Below, piece after piece: positions 50,601 to 61,915 of a DNA stretch of 64,000 nt. Source of the stretch: Azadirachta indica (taxonomy: Eukaryota > Streptophyta > Magnoliopsida > Sapindales > Meliaceae); the NCBI GenBank assembly GCA_022749755.1, contig CM040445.1:14777182-14841181 (forward strand), read 5' to 3'. How positions within the stretch are numbered: the first letter of the stretch is position 1; each line of letters starts with the position of its first letter. The notes beneath the pieces were generated by a model. It ran no database searches. It was not told where the DNA came from and was given only the letters and a program-made list of their open reading frames with translations. A program made the translations under genes and the position numbers.

Positions 50601-51333
50601 GAACGGAAGATCAAACCCCCGTTACGCCGTAACTGGGTCAGATACATAGTACAGTAACCTCGACTGTTATCAAAATCATTTTTGACAACTCACGAATCAC
50701 GCCAGGCAACGTGGCGATCCCTGAACCAGTTGTACTGACACCCAGATTGCAGAGCAGATAAACCGGGGTGGCCGACAACTAGACAGCCTGATTTTGTGGA
50801 CAACAACTCTTTGTTCTTCTCTTCCGTCCACGTGGACGGTCCTGATTCTCTTTTTCTTCCCGTACGGTCCTCTCTCTTGTCCATGCCTTGGTTCGTCAAC
50901 CCGGATGCAGTTAGCCTCCAATTCCCTTTCCGTCCCACGCTTATCACAGCACAGTCCCTGTCTTCCTAGGGCCAGTTTGGTAATTTCGTCTTCCAGAGGA
51001 TAACTTTCTGTAAATGCCGGGATGGGGTGTGGTTAATTTCGTAATTGAACAAAATTTGTTACTAGAAGATATGTAAGTGGATATTTGTCAGAATTTCAGA
51101 TCGTCTTTCATCGTTTTCTTACGCACACTTCTCCTTCCATTATTCCATTTCATTGTGCTGAAGAAACATCATTTTTCTTGTTTCTGTTCTTTTCTTTTTT
51201 TTTTTTTTAAATAATTTTTCAAATCAACTTATGTGAAGAGCAATTTTTCTATATAATCTTCGCAGCTAAATTCATCATAATCCGTGCGTGTTTCACTGCA
51301 ATTCCATCTACATATATATTTCACTTGTACGGA
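50601..51333 (+). promoter_or_regulatory. Upstream region of the Dof gene
   Basis: GC-richer than the spacer to its left. It contains a perfect 16-base palindrome around a G-box (50824-50839) and a TATA-like CTATATAAT at 51249-51257, about 77 bases before the ATG. A T-rich tract lies at 51195-51210. Two overlapping open frames here (50690-51003, on both strands) look like composition effects. Confidence 0.5.
50824..50839. promoter_or_regulatory. Palindromic G-box CCGTCCACGTGGACGG
   Basis: The sequence is its own reverse complement over all 16 bases and is centred on CACGTG, the core site of plant bZIP and bHLH factors. It lies about 500 bases upstream of the Dof ATG. Confidence 0.6.
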
Positions 51334-52326
51334 ATGCAAGACATCCATTCAATCGGCGGTGGAAGGTTATACGGCGGAGGAGGAGATAGGAGGCTGCGGC
51401 CTCACCCCCACCAGAACCACCAGGCTTTAAAGTGTCCACGCTGTGACTCTTTAAACACGAAATTCTGCTATTACAACAACTACAATCTTTCTCAGCCCCG
51501 GCACTTCTGCAAAAGCTGTCGTCGCTACTGGACGAAAGGTGGAGTTTTACGTAACGTGCCTGTAGGAGGCGGCTGTCGGAAGACCAAGCGTAACTCCAAG
51601 GCAAAAGCTTCTGCAGACTCTTCTTCTGCTCAAACTCAAACGACAGCGCAACGAGAGCGTAAGACAAATTCTCATTCGAGTAGTGAAAGCTCTAGTACTC
51701 TTACTGTCACGAATAATACGAATGTTGAAGCAGTGTCAGTACATTCTTCGAGTTCAGTGTCAAATGTGTTGAGTACCATGAATGATAATTCAACCAAGTT
51801 CTTTGGACATGCTAATGGTAATAGTAATAACAATGAGCCAGCCCCTGGTTTTGAGCCTGCAACGAATGCTTTGCTTGAGCAGGGTTCATCTGATTGCGGG
51901 ATATTCTCGGAGATTGGGAGTTTTACGAGTCTGATTACTTCCTCGAGTGAAGCTTTGCCTTTTGGTTTCAGTAATCTTTTGAATGCTCAACAGAGCCTTG
52001 AGCATGTTCAACACAGTCATGAGCAGTGGCAGCAGCAACAAGAACAGCAAAAGATGGTGAGTGTGAGTTCCATGGGTGGTGGTGGTGGTGACGAAGAATT
52101 AAAGATTCAGGATATGACTAGCGGATTTCTTGATCAGACGGTGCAGATTGAGTTATCCGCGTTGCAGGATAGATCAAACAATGGAGGGTTTGGATCGTTG
52201 GATTGGCATGCAAGTGGTGATCAAGGATTGTTTGATCTTCCCAACGCTGTTGATCATGCATCATACTGGAGTCAGAGTACAACTCAGTGGACTGATCAAG
52301 ATCACCCTAGTCTCTATCTTCCGTAA
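51334..52326 (+). CDS. Dof zinc-finger transcription factor, Dof5.4/OBP4-like
   Basis: Intronless, 330 residues. The ATG at 51334 gives [17 protein letters not shown], matching the N-terminus of the OBP4/Dof5.4 subgroup; no ATG lies in frame just upstream. Dof domain at residues about 32-86: zinc-binding Cys34, Cys37, Cys59 and Cys62 (CX2CX21CX2C) with [20 protein letters not shown] and the basic end [12 protein letters not shown]. Dof factors are plant-specific, act in the nucleus and bind AAAG cores. The rest is low-complexity: Ser/Thr-rich after the domain, a Gln-rich segment near residues 230-245 ([11 protein letters not shown]), a Gly stretch, and a C-terminus ending in DHPSLYLP. In Arabidopsis OBP4 affects cell expansion and root-hair growth; equivalence here is inferred from the N-terminus and domain only. 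Confidence 0.93.
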   Translation: MQDIHSIGGGRLYGGGGDRRLRPHPHQNHQALKCPRCDSLNTKFCYYNNYNLSQPRHFCKSCRRYWTKGGVLRNVPVGGGCRKTKRNSKAKASADSSSAQTQTTAQRERKTNSHSSSESSSTLTVTNNTNVEAVSVHSSSSVSNVLSTMNDNSTKFFGHANGNSNNNEPAPGFEPATNALLEQGSSDCGIFSEIGSFTSLITSSSEALPFGFSNLLNAQQSLEHVQHSHEQWQQQQEQQKMVSVSSMGGGGGDEELKIQDMTSGFLDQTVQIELSALQDRSNNGGFGSLDWHASGDQGLFDLPNAVDHASYWSQSTTQWTDQDHPSLYLP

Positions 52327-52918
52327 ATCTCTCATCATCACTCAAAAGAAAAGTTTTTTCTTTTTGTTGAAAAAAAGAATATTGAGAGACTCAGGCTGGT
52401 TAATTATATGATCATAGTATCAAATATGACTTTTTTTTTTTTATTTTGGGTAAATTTTTATATTAATTCTTCTTTTTTTTTGTTCTGGTTTTTTTTTGGG
52501 GAGTTGATTGGGTTTGATCTTGGTTGTGTTCATGTGCAACTAACTTTCCTGTTTCCTAATTTTTATTTTTTCGGGGAGGTTTTGTTTCGTAATATATCTG
52601 GAATTAAGTTAATCAAGAAAATATAGAGCAAAGTATAGAGTGTTTTGTTTATTTGTTGATTTATTTATTTGTTTATCTTGTATTGGTTGTTGCTATTTGC
52701 TCAAAGTCTCTAATTACTGGCTTAATACAACAGTGGAACCCAAAACATCATGATCTAAAATAGACCACGTCATTACCTACAACGTTAATGGCGATGATAA
52801 TTACACGTTGGTGTAAGTGTTTTTGATATTGGTTATGGAACTGGGGCGAAGTGTACGGACATGTTGTGTGTACAAGTCGGTTAAGAGCGGGGGAGGGGAA
52901 GGGGAAGTGGTGAGGACC

Positions 52919-52962
52919 CACGTGGTAGTGATCAGTCCCATGCGTGATTATGACTCCACGTG
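52919..52962. promoter_or_regulatory. Pair of G-boxes (CACGTG)
   Basis: CACGTG at 52919-52924 and again at 52957-52962, each followed by G. They lie downstream of the Dof gene in a GC-richer island with no assigned gene, so the target is unknown. Confidence 0.4.
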
Positions 52963-53616
52963 GCGACGATAATGGAGTGGAGGTTTCTTAATGCGCAGGG
53001 CCGCGTGGGCTTACGTTATAGGCTGACCACCCTCCCGAAGAAAGGTCGGTTTGTCCTGTCCTGGGTTTTCACTGATAAAATTGAGTGCTGAATAGGGTAG
53101 GTTTGATTGAGATGTGAATTATGTGAATATGTGAAAAAGTGACGTGGAATTTCCCGGGACCCACGTTAGGTAGGTGTGTGGGGGTGGTTACTGAAAAACT
53201 GGTAAATTGTGGGCCGAGAGCATGTGCGGAAGTGGGAGAAGTGGTCTCAGTCTCATTCTCTCGGCGCATTGCTTAGGGCGTTGGCGTTAAGTCATCGAGT
53301 GATGGTCTTGGTGGGCAAGCATGTTCATGTCGTATGTTTTAAATGATGATCCCACCATGTTTTAATGGCTGCTTACGCCTTCAGAAAAGACTTATTCCAT
53401 CCGACTTCCCCATACCACACTGCTCTTCTCGATTTACCCATGCCCCATTGTCTCTATGTATAATATTAAAACTTCTTAATTTATACACATAATCATGTTT
53501 AACTAGGAAGGTGATTACCTATATCTATGTCAACATGATGATGTAATAGACATGTGATGAACGATTGGCTATGATCAAAAGAGGATTAAATTATATAGAG
53601 AGTGGAGTGTGGCGTA

Positions 53617-53643
53617 GGGTGGGGGTGGGGGTGGGGGTGGTGT
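53617..53643 (+). other. G-rich run with G-quadruplex pattern
   Basis: Four consecutive runs of three to five G separated by single T (GGGTGGGGGT repeated) on the plus strand. Confidence 0.7.
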
Positions 53644-56135
53644 TGAGTTAGGTTGTAGTTAATAGCTATAGGGTGGAATGGAAAGGGATGTGGTCCTGGG
53701 ACTGATATAAGTGAACTAGAGTTTGAGCTTTTGAAGTGGTCCTCTTCCTCCTCCTCCATCGTGATTTGTGGGAACACGACTATGTCTATGCGTTTATAAT
53801 TGACAGAGAGGTGATAAATAGAGTTCCAAAACTTAATAAGAAGTTAATTAAGAGTCTTGGGTCAACCTTGGAAGGATGACTTTTTCCTGCAAGCGATTTT
53901 ATTTATGCCCCTGGCTCTTATACTACGTTCGCAGTACAGAACGTACAGTTCACCTACTAAGCTATCAAGCTCCAATGCACGACCTTATGAATTTTGCATG
54001 AAAATTGTCTGCATTTTATCTCAAAAATGGGCCTGAGTAATGTCGTGTTGGCCCATAAATCTCAACCAGGAGCAGGCAATCAATCAGCCAGAGGTTTAAT
54101 CCCGGAGTGAAAGGTGAAATCCAGATGGGTGAATTTTCGTCGCCATCAAATATTGAATGAAGAAAAGACTATTCAATGGATAAAATAAGCAAACAGAGTG
54201 ACAGGGGTAGCCACGTATTGGGTCCAAGCCAAGGCAGGAAGGAAGAAGAAGATGTGACTCATGAGGGGTCTGGTTTCACATTACAATGACCACATAGAAC
54301 AAGGGATTAAATAGAATTCATTGGGCCCGCACCAATGTGTTCCCAATATTGCCTGAGCATTTGCAGAGCAAATACAGTGGAATTGATTGGGACTAAAGAT
54401 CACTGCATCAAAGGTGATCACATGGTGGTGGTCCTTGCAGTGACTTTGATTGTTGATGTGTGCAATTGGTGCACCGTTATGGTTTCACCAGACAACTTGA
54501 CAACCATAAAACAACTAACTGATCATAGTAATCCTAATGCTATATATGGCATTCTGACCAAAAGATTTGGTTAAATTGATGTGGGATATTGATTCATAAT
54601 TGTTTCCCAAAAATGATTGATAAAGATTTTGCACTGATACCCATGATTACCCACAACTAGGAAAACAGGTTAACAAACACTAAGTTCTCAAAACCAAAAA
54701 ATGTACACAACAAAGGACAGTATTCTGGTACCATTACAGCCGAGCCCAAGCCCTACCCACAAGTTTGCATTTAGATTTACAGGGAATGTGGGTATTGTAC
54801 GTTTGGGACCGGGTTTCTTTTCAGGATAATGAGGTGGGTTTTTAAGAAAACAATTTGGCAACATAATTCTTCATTACCTATGCTAATCATAGAGGCTAAA
54901 TGCTTAGTGGTTTTACTTATGAATCAAAGCTATAAGCTATAAACATGTTTTTCTTACAAAATAAATTATCGTAGTCTTTGATGGGTGCTTGGCAATTTTT
55001 GAAAGGGGCATGAATATTGGTATCCTTAGGGTGAACACAATGATGAGAATTTTATGTTTGATGGGCAATGTAGAAGAAATCTTGATTTTGTGTTGGCCAT
55101 TGGAAAAAATATGGGCTTTTTGTCTTGCTGTTGAGAGCATGATTGTGGATCGTGTACTAATTTTAATTTATTTAATTTTAAAAAATATTTTGATATGGGT
55201 TTATTTTATTTATATACAATTAAAATTTATTTTTATTTGTTTATTATTAATTACAACAATATATTTATTTTAGTAAAATCTTTGTATTAAAAAGAAATAT
55301 TAGTATATTTGTGACGAGTTTTTTTTTTTTTTAGAAATATTCGAATTGAATGTAAAACTTCACATGCGAAAAGCCAAAATTTTACCTTTTATTCTTAATC
55401 AAACTAGTTTAGAAGCATTAAACAAGCTTTAAACTATATGCTTAAGGGACATGAGTTTATTGCATAGATATTTTTTAAATTTCTAAGAGATATTATTTTA
55501 AAAAAAATAATTGGATGAAAGTGTGAAACCTTAATTACAAAATTCGAAATATCAAACTTTTATCCTTTATTATTACTGAAATTTAGAATAATTTAAAAAT
55601 ATCAAACCTGAACTACGTCTAGAGGGCTTTCTAAGAAAGATTAATGTAATGGGTGTTTGGAATATAAAACAGGAAAAATTAAATTCATCATACATTTTTT
55701 TATTTTAAGAAAAGTTTTTGATTGTCAAATATGTGATAATTTATAAAATAAGTAGATTTTAAATTTTTAATGAGACATTCTTAAGGGAAAAAAAAAAGAT
55801 TTCATAAGAATTTAAACGAAAACTTGAGGAAATGGACTTGATGTTCAAAGTTGAGCCTTGAGAAATAATGGGCTGGTTTTGGGGGAGTACAGGAATAACT
55901 GATTTGAAATGATAAATTGCTGATGATTTGGGATAGAATTGAGATATAAAACTAGATTTAGTAAACAATAATTTTCATTTGAAAAGCATAATTATTTATA
56001 GTTTTGTTGTATCGCAGAACATTTAATCATACGCATGACATTATGAATCCCTTTCAGTATACACACCAATGCCTGTTCTAATAAGAAAAAGAATAAAGAA
56101 TCAATTTATAGAAAGTACAGAGAACATGTATTTGT

Positions 56136-57536
56136 TTAGAATTTACAGCACAGAAAACACATCCTCCAATTTTGTTGCTTTCTCAATTGTCTTCTGTCAG
56201 CTTTCACCATTCTTACTGGGCTTCCATTCCATTCTGAAGCCAATCTGTTCATATAAAAACCAAGAAAATGTGTAACGAGACAACTATTCAACTCAATATT
56301 TAGCTGAAGAAGTAGAAAGTGTATGAAATGACAAAGGAAATTACATGGGAAATGCAAAAGAACGTGAACTCGCAGTGCTGCTGTTTGACCGGAAAGATAT
56401 GCTTCCTGAATACGGTAATGTTGTTGGGATTGAAAAAGAATTTGTTTCTCGTTGACCTTGATGATCATGTTGATGAACAAAGATTTGACTTGAAAGGTTC
56501 TGTGACTGTGACATCTCAGTCTCATATTGAGGCTTGGATGTGTTTTGGGTTTCAAGTGGTAGGTGTTTGATACCTGCTTTTTGTTGAAGTTGATCTTCTA
56601 CGCTGTTTACAGTGGTTGAAGATGAATCAGGATGATGAATGATGATCCTTCCACTCTCCTCATCACTTTCGGAACAGACATTACTTGTATGACTATTGTC
56701 ATCTGTTACTTCAGTTGCAGAAGTTACCATAGAATTTGTCAAATCAGCTTCTCTACTTCCAACCTACAAGTATATGTATCAAAATCCTTGTAAATGTCTA
56801 TTAGAATTCATAAAATTCTCGATACTCTGCCTGCTTAAGGAAACTTTTAATTGTTTAGAAACATGGAATTGGCTGTCATATTAATGGCTTGCATAAATGC
56901 AAATAAAAATAAAAATGATGCATATCCTTAGTGGCATACCAATCTATGTCTACAAGAGCCACGATGGAACTCATCAAAAATCCATTATGCATTTCTTTAA
57001 GCATAATAATTTGATCATGGAAGAAGAACTCTTCTTCTAACACTAATAGAATAATATAACCACATAATTAAACAGAAGATAACAAGTCGTCTATAATCAT
57101 GCTACTAGCAGCAAGGAAAAACTGATTGATCGACAAATAATAAGAACCTAGATGAAGGTAATTCTAGTCAGCACATAAAGTGAATTGCGAGGAAGTAGCT
57201 TCTTACCTTTGCAATCTGCTGTTTTTGAGGTACAATCTTATCTTCAGAACCATCTTCATCTTCCATCATCATATCGTTACCAGAGTGATTTTCAATTCTA
57301 AGTTTAGACTCGTTCTGCATGGATGACTTTTTGTCCATTGTTCTGTTGGTTGGTGCACTATCATTGTGAACATCAGAATTGAGCATGCAAGAGATGTTTT
57401 TGTGATCTAACTCGAAATTTTCTACCAAGCACTTGTTCTTCAGCGAATGGACTTCCTCATCCATGAAAATGTCTTTAACAAACTGATAACTGTGCTCTTC
57501 AAAGAATGCAACCAGCTCTGGTGTGTCAGAGTCCAT
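56136..57536 (-). CDS. '18S pre-ribosomal assembly protein gar2-related' family protein
   Basis: Three exons in transcript order: 57536-57207, 56763-56345, 56244-56136 (TAA). Borders are GT-AG and phases join to 285 residues. The N-terminal part has a PELVAFFEEHSYQFVKDIFM segment, matching the family's 'PELIVCYKE..Y..VKDI..DE' block. The middle is acidic and disordered (MMMEDEDGSEDK). The C-terminus has the family signature: SGSISFRSNSSTASSRSFAF, then EWNGSPVRMVKADRR, and a Cys-rich basic end, MCFLCCKF. The family name is inherited from weak similarity to yeast Gar2, and there is no RRM or GAR domain here, so a ribosomal role should not be assumed. The protein looks shorter at its N-terminus than relatives I recall. 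Upstream of the ATG the same frame is open but broken by a TAA at 57569-57567. Confidence 0.7.
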
Positions 57537-57671
57537 TCGGATCTCTTTACTGTGATGCTTCTTTCCTTATTCACTCCCTTCTGGTTCAGAGGATGGCATA
57601 ACATATGCTTCTATTTGCAATGAATGAATCCCTTTGAGCCATGAAGTCATGAACTTGAGGTAGCTTCTTGA

Positions 57672-59589
57672 CTACTGCCACTTTCCCATCTGCCTATGAA
57701 CTGCCAAAATGCTCTTTGTATTCATCTTTAATGCCCTCATCTCCTGAGAGTTGTCACTGAATTTGAAAGCCTCGTAATCTGGTCTATTAGTCAGAGTCAA
57801 ACCACGACACTTGGAATCTCTATCTGGCATGTACGTGTTGATCAAGATTAATCAGAAGATTTTAAAAAAAAAAAAAAAAGTGTGCATGATTGAACCCAAG
57901 ATGTTTGTCATCTTGTGACATGACTTTAACATAAATACATAGGCACGTATACAAAAAGGAAAAGAAGAAAGAAAAAGGCTTTTACAGACTAAAAGATCAA
58001 AAGGCACAAAAAGATAGAATATGATACATGAATCATCAAAAAAGCTTGTCATGTCAATGCTTACTGTAAAACTGAATGTGATAGTTTCAGTTTCAATACA
58101 ATGCAACTAGTAGCTTCATCTGTTATATCACTGAATTTTTCATTATGCAAGTTAAAAAGAAATGATGCAATGAGTGTATTCGTGCACCATAACAATTGAA
58201 TTTTTGGTGTTATCAAAATTTCCTCCTGTGACTGAACCTTACTTCTTGTGCTCAAACAAAGTTTTAATTATTGAATGGTTATGTATTATTCTCTACATCA
58301 TTTTTCATGCCAATACTTAAATCTATGTTGACTTTATAAGCCTCAATGGTGGATATGTGTGAAGAATATCATCTTTTTACTTTATCCAAACGTGCACTTA
58401 ACAATTAGAAAAGAAGTCCAACTCTAAGCAGTTACATAAGACACATGCAGGCAATACATAATAAGGGTGTTTGAGCAAGGAATGAAATCATTCCAATTTT
58501 TGCAAACAAGTAAGGTGAAAGAAAGCAGTCAGTAAACTTGCGTAGTTGCTTCGACAATCTTCAGCAAAAACATGTTGTCTAAGCAAATTTCAGCTGCTCT
58601 TTCAACCCTGCCATCAATTAGAAGAAAAGAAGATATATAAGTTAGAAAACAGATCAAAGTTGATAAAGTTACCAAATACTTCATCTGTTTCCTTTACTTT
58701 TCGAGCACAGAATGGTATACCTCTACATGAATGGTCTTTCGATCAAATAAAAGAGAGAGCATTCCTCGTATATATCCAATTTAGAAAAATGCAACTATTT
58801 TAACATGATCATCTTACTACATTACAATAGGTGTTCAACCAAACCAATATTTGTGAAAAGAAGGCAGTCTGTATTTACAATATAGGTAAGTTTTATAATC
58901 CAAAGCATTACTTCAGAAAGTTACATAGGATTTAGACAAATTAGAAGCTAATCTAATTTATCCCTTTAATTACCTAGGCCAACGTAGAAGCAAAAAATTG
59001 AAGACAATCAAAGTAATTACCTGTCTTAATCCCATCTTATAAGCCACATAAGCCATTTCTTTCTCCCTCTTCTTCTAAGCCACACAATAAAGAAAGGCAT
59101 GGTCATCAGAACATGACAACTAAGCAGAATTAGAGGTGGGTTTTCATTCACGTCAACAAGAAAAAATAAATAAATAAATCAATCATCACCTGCATATGAT
59201 AATCAGCTGGATATTCGCACTCATAAATTTAATCAAACAACCTATGTTCTGATCTGTATCAATGATTCCTAAGCATTCAATCATTAACTGGAAAGAAAGA
59301 TGCCCTAAAAAGCTAAGCTCCCACCTTCCAAAAGTTTTCCAGTCTTTTTCCAGATTAAACCTGCAACATTCCTCCTTGTACCTCTACCTACTTCTGCTTT
59401 GTACTAAACAAAAACAGAAGGAAAAATATAAAGAAAAAGAATGTACTTACCATGGCCCCTGGAGCTCAGTGTATTAATCAAACGAAATCTGACTTAAATC
59501 CCAACAAGAAAATATAAATAACTCAGAAATAATAAAGTAATAACACAAAGTTTATTTACCTTTGACTTGGTATCCTTGTATAATTTCCT
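57672..59589 (-). pseudogene. Coding-like exons of an unrecognised gene
   Basis: Minus-strand blocks that read as protein: 59589-59560, a 14-bp microexon 59464-59451, 59074-59021 (KKREKEMAYVAYKMGLRQ), 58607-58542 (VERAAEICLDNMFLLKIVEA) and 57819-57672 (ends MNTKSILAVHRQMGKWQ and a TAG). The first three join in frame with GT-AG borders. Joining the third to the fourth with the only visible acceptor would bring a stop into frame, and the fourth would need a GC donor (GCAAGT) to reach the fifth. So either an exon is missed, the gene is decayed, or the model is wrong in part. The N-terminal end is not found. The fifth block ends 136 bases upstream of the gar2-related ATG, on the same strand. I do not recognise the family. 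Confidence 0.35.
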
Positions 59590-59658
59590 CTGCAGACATT
59601 AAAAAACAGCTGTGAGAAAATCTGAAATCATTTATTTATTCTGAGAGAGTAATTATGA

Positions 59659-60006
59659 ATGCATGAAGATGAAGAGGAAGAGTTTGCAAGTGCTATGGCT
59701 GTGAGTATACATGGCAATGGAGATGAACGAAAACGGATAGTTAAAAATGTAGAAACAATAAATGGGCAGTTCAAGATATTAAATATGAATGAAAATCTGC
59801 AACTGATGTTCTCACTAACCATAAACTGTCACATGGACAAAACAAGACAGAAGGTGTTGTCTGTGTTTCTGTCAAATCACAATGCATTGCTTCCTGCTCT
59901 TTACCCATCTGGCAACTCAGGCTCTCAGACTCAACCTAGTTTCATGAATATGTTGTTGTCTGAACTGTTACAGATATTGTCATGTCATCTTAATCTCCAT
60001 AGATAG
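59659..60006 (+). other. Unrecognised 115-codon open frame
   Basis: The plus strand opens with an acidic MHEDEEEEFASAMA and runs 115 codons in DNA that is GC-richer than its surroundings. A GTGAGT inside it (59699) would be a good donor. No family is recognised. It might instead be upstream sequence of the minus-strand exons at 57672-59589. Low confidence that it encodes a protein. Confidence 0.2.
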
Positions 60007-60431
60007 AAGTTCAAATAATCATATTATTATAGAATGAGATTAGTGAAGACTAATGAGAGAAAATAAGAGCTAAAAATATATGAATCAAAGTAATTAAAAA
60101 AAGAGAGATACATATATTTTAACCAGAAACAAACAGATTAGACCTGCCGTCTTGCCCTGTGTAGACCAAGCACAATTTCAATTTGGAAACAAATGTCAAG
60201 CACAGGCATGCTAGACGAAGTTAATCACATAATTAACTCTCTTACCTGTTTCTTGATACATTTTTTTTTTAATTTTATTTTACAAAGTTCTTGTACAATT
60301 TTTCTTTTTTTTTTTTTTAATTTTTTGGTAGTGGATATGAATATTGAGTTAACGAATTTTACAACATAAAATCCAATGAAGTTAATATAAAACCTAAAAC
60401 ATGTTGAATTGTTGAAGCTCCAGTAAAAGAA

Positions 60432-60786
60432 ATCTCTTAATGCTGTTTGGTTTTCATAGGTGAAAAGGATTTTTTTTAATATTAAAAATTATTTTCATTT
60501 TTTTTAGAATTTAAAAAGTCTATTTTTTCTTCTAACCCGAGAAGTTTAAATTTAAAGGTTTTGGTGATAGAGTTCTTTTTTTTTATTTTAATTTTTAAAA
60601 AATTGAATTGTTTAAAATACTCTTATTTTATTTTGAAAAATTTTAATTATTTTTAAAAATTATTTGTAATAATCAAATAATTAATAAAATTTTTTTTATT
60701 AAAATTCTACTAAAGAAACCCTATTAATAAAAAATTTATTTCAAAAAACTTTATTTGAAAAATTATGCCGAACAAAGTGTCAGATA
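60432..60786. mobile_element. MITE-like element related to the one at 48299-48722
   Basis: The left end TGCTGTTTGGTTTTCATA and the right end AATTATGCCGAACAAAGTG are imperfect inverted repeats. Interior blocks match the 48.3-kb element in order. Confidence 0.5.
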
Positions 60787-61209
60787 ATGTTTGTCTTATT
60801 TGTCTTGTTTATCTGAAGTCGTAACATAGTTAAAGCTTGAATTTGACTAAAATGTAAATCTAATTTATATATTTAATTTTTTTTTTACTTTAAAAGTATG
60901 TTAAAGTTGTTCATTTTTATAAAAGAAAAAAATTTTAAATTGATATGTTGACATATATATTTTAAAAAATTTGAAATTAATATGTTAAGTTGTTGACATA
61001 TATAAATATTAAATAATAAATTAAAATATTATTGACAAATAAAATATTTAATTCATTCAAATATTCGATTATTTATATTTAAGTTAAAATTTTTAAATTA
61101 CATTCAAATATATTTAACAAATTTTTAGATGTAAGTTAAAAAATAAACATCTCTTAAATATCTAAACAAAATTATTCAAATTTGAGTAAAAAAAAAAAAA
61201 CCCATAGTC

Positions 61210-61915
61210 TTAAGAGTTGTTTGTTTTTCTTAGTAAAGTTTGAATATAATTATTTAAATGTTTGAAAGCTGTTTGTTTTTTAACTTATATCTAAATATTT
61301 ATTAAAAACATCTGAATACAATTAATTTAAAAATTTTGATTTAAATCTAAATAAGCAAATATCTGAATACCTTAAAAATTTATATTTTAAAAATATTTAT
61401 ATTTTATTAATTTATGTACTTAGAAAATTAAAATCCTAATTAACTATTTTTTTTTTTATGTATACTTTCTCTATTGTTGGTCTCTTCTACTCATCTTCTC
61501 AATCTTATTTATTTTATATCTTAATTATTATAATAAATTTGTATATTTACATAATTATAACTATATTACAATATAACTTATTATTTTTATTTAATTTTTA
61601 TTAATCTTTATATCATCGATTAAAAATTATTTTTTTGAAAATAAATTATTGATCAAACAAATAAATAATTTTTTTATCTATTATTGTGCTTGTATAATCA
61701 AAATTATTATAAATATAAGTATATTATTTAAAAGAGTATATATGTTAAAATATCAATTTTTAAACTTTTTATTTTATCAAAATAAATAACTTAATACTTA
61801 TTTTTAAATATTAAAAATAAAAAATAAATATATTATTTAAATTTATATTTTAATTAAATTAAAATTCTAATCATCTTTAGAGTTTAAATAAAAAAAAAAC
61901 AAACAAATGCTACCA
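61210..61915. mobile_element. Candidate MITE or hAT-like element
   Basis: It begins GAGTTGTTTGTTTTTCTTAG and ends AAAAAAAAACAAACAAATGC, which are inverted and complementary over about 12 bases. The interior is AT-rich and non-coding. The AT bias makes chance pairing possible. Confidence 0.3.

Larger units (their letters stand above)
52327..56135. other. Spacer between the Dof gene and the gar2-related gene
   Basis: It begins with the T-rich 3' untranslated region of the Dof gene. The part from 52740 to 54560 is GC-richer than usual, with two G-boxes (CACGTG at 52919 and 52957) and a G-rich run at 53617-53643. A 57-codon minus-strand frame at 53586-53759 and an 80-codon plus-strand frame at 54335-54574 do not resemble any family I know. 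From 54900 to 56000 it is AT-rich. Confidence 0.45.

Noticed and set aside
50690..51003. Three overlapping frames on both strands
   Set aside because: They overlap one another in GC-richer promoter DNA, with no family resemblance; likely composition effects.
51308..51667. 119-codon minus-strand frame
   Set aside because: Exact antisense of the Dof zinc-finger coding region, a shadow of its codon bias.
53586..53759. Minus-strand frame MEEEEEDHFKSSNSSS...
   Set aside because: 57 residues of low complexity over a G-rich simple repeat; no support for a gene.
54335..54574. 79-residue plus-strand frame
   Set aside because: No recognisable domain, no splice context and no neighbouring exons; may be chance in GC-richer spacer.
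56319..56570. 83-residue plus-strand frame
   Set aside because: Antisense of the second coding exon of the gar2-related gene.
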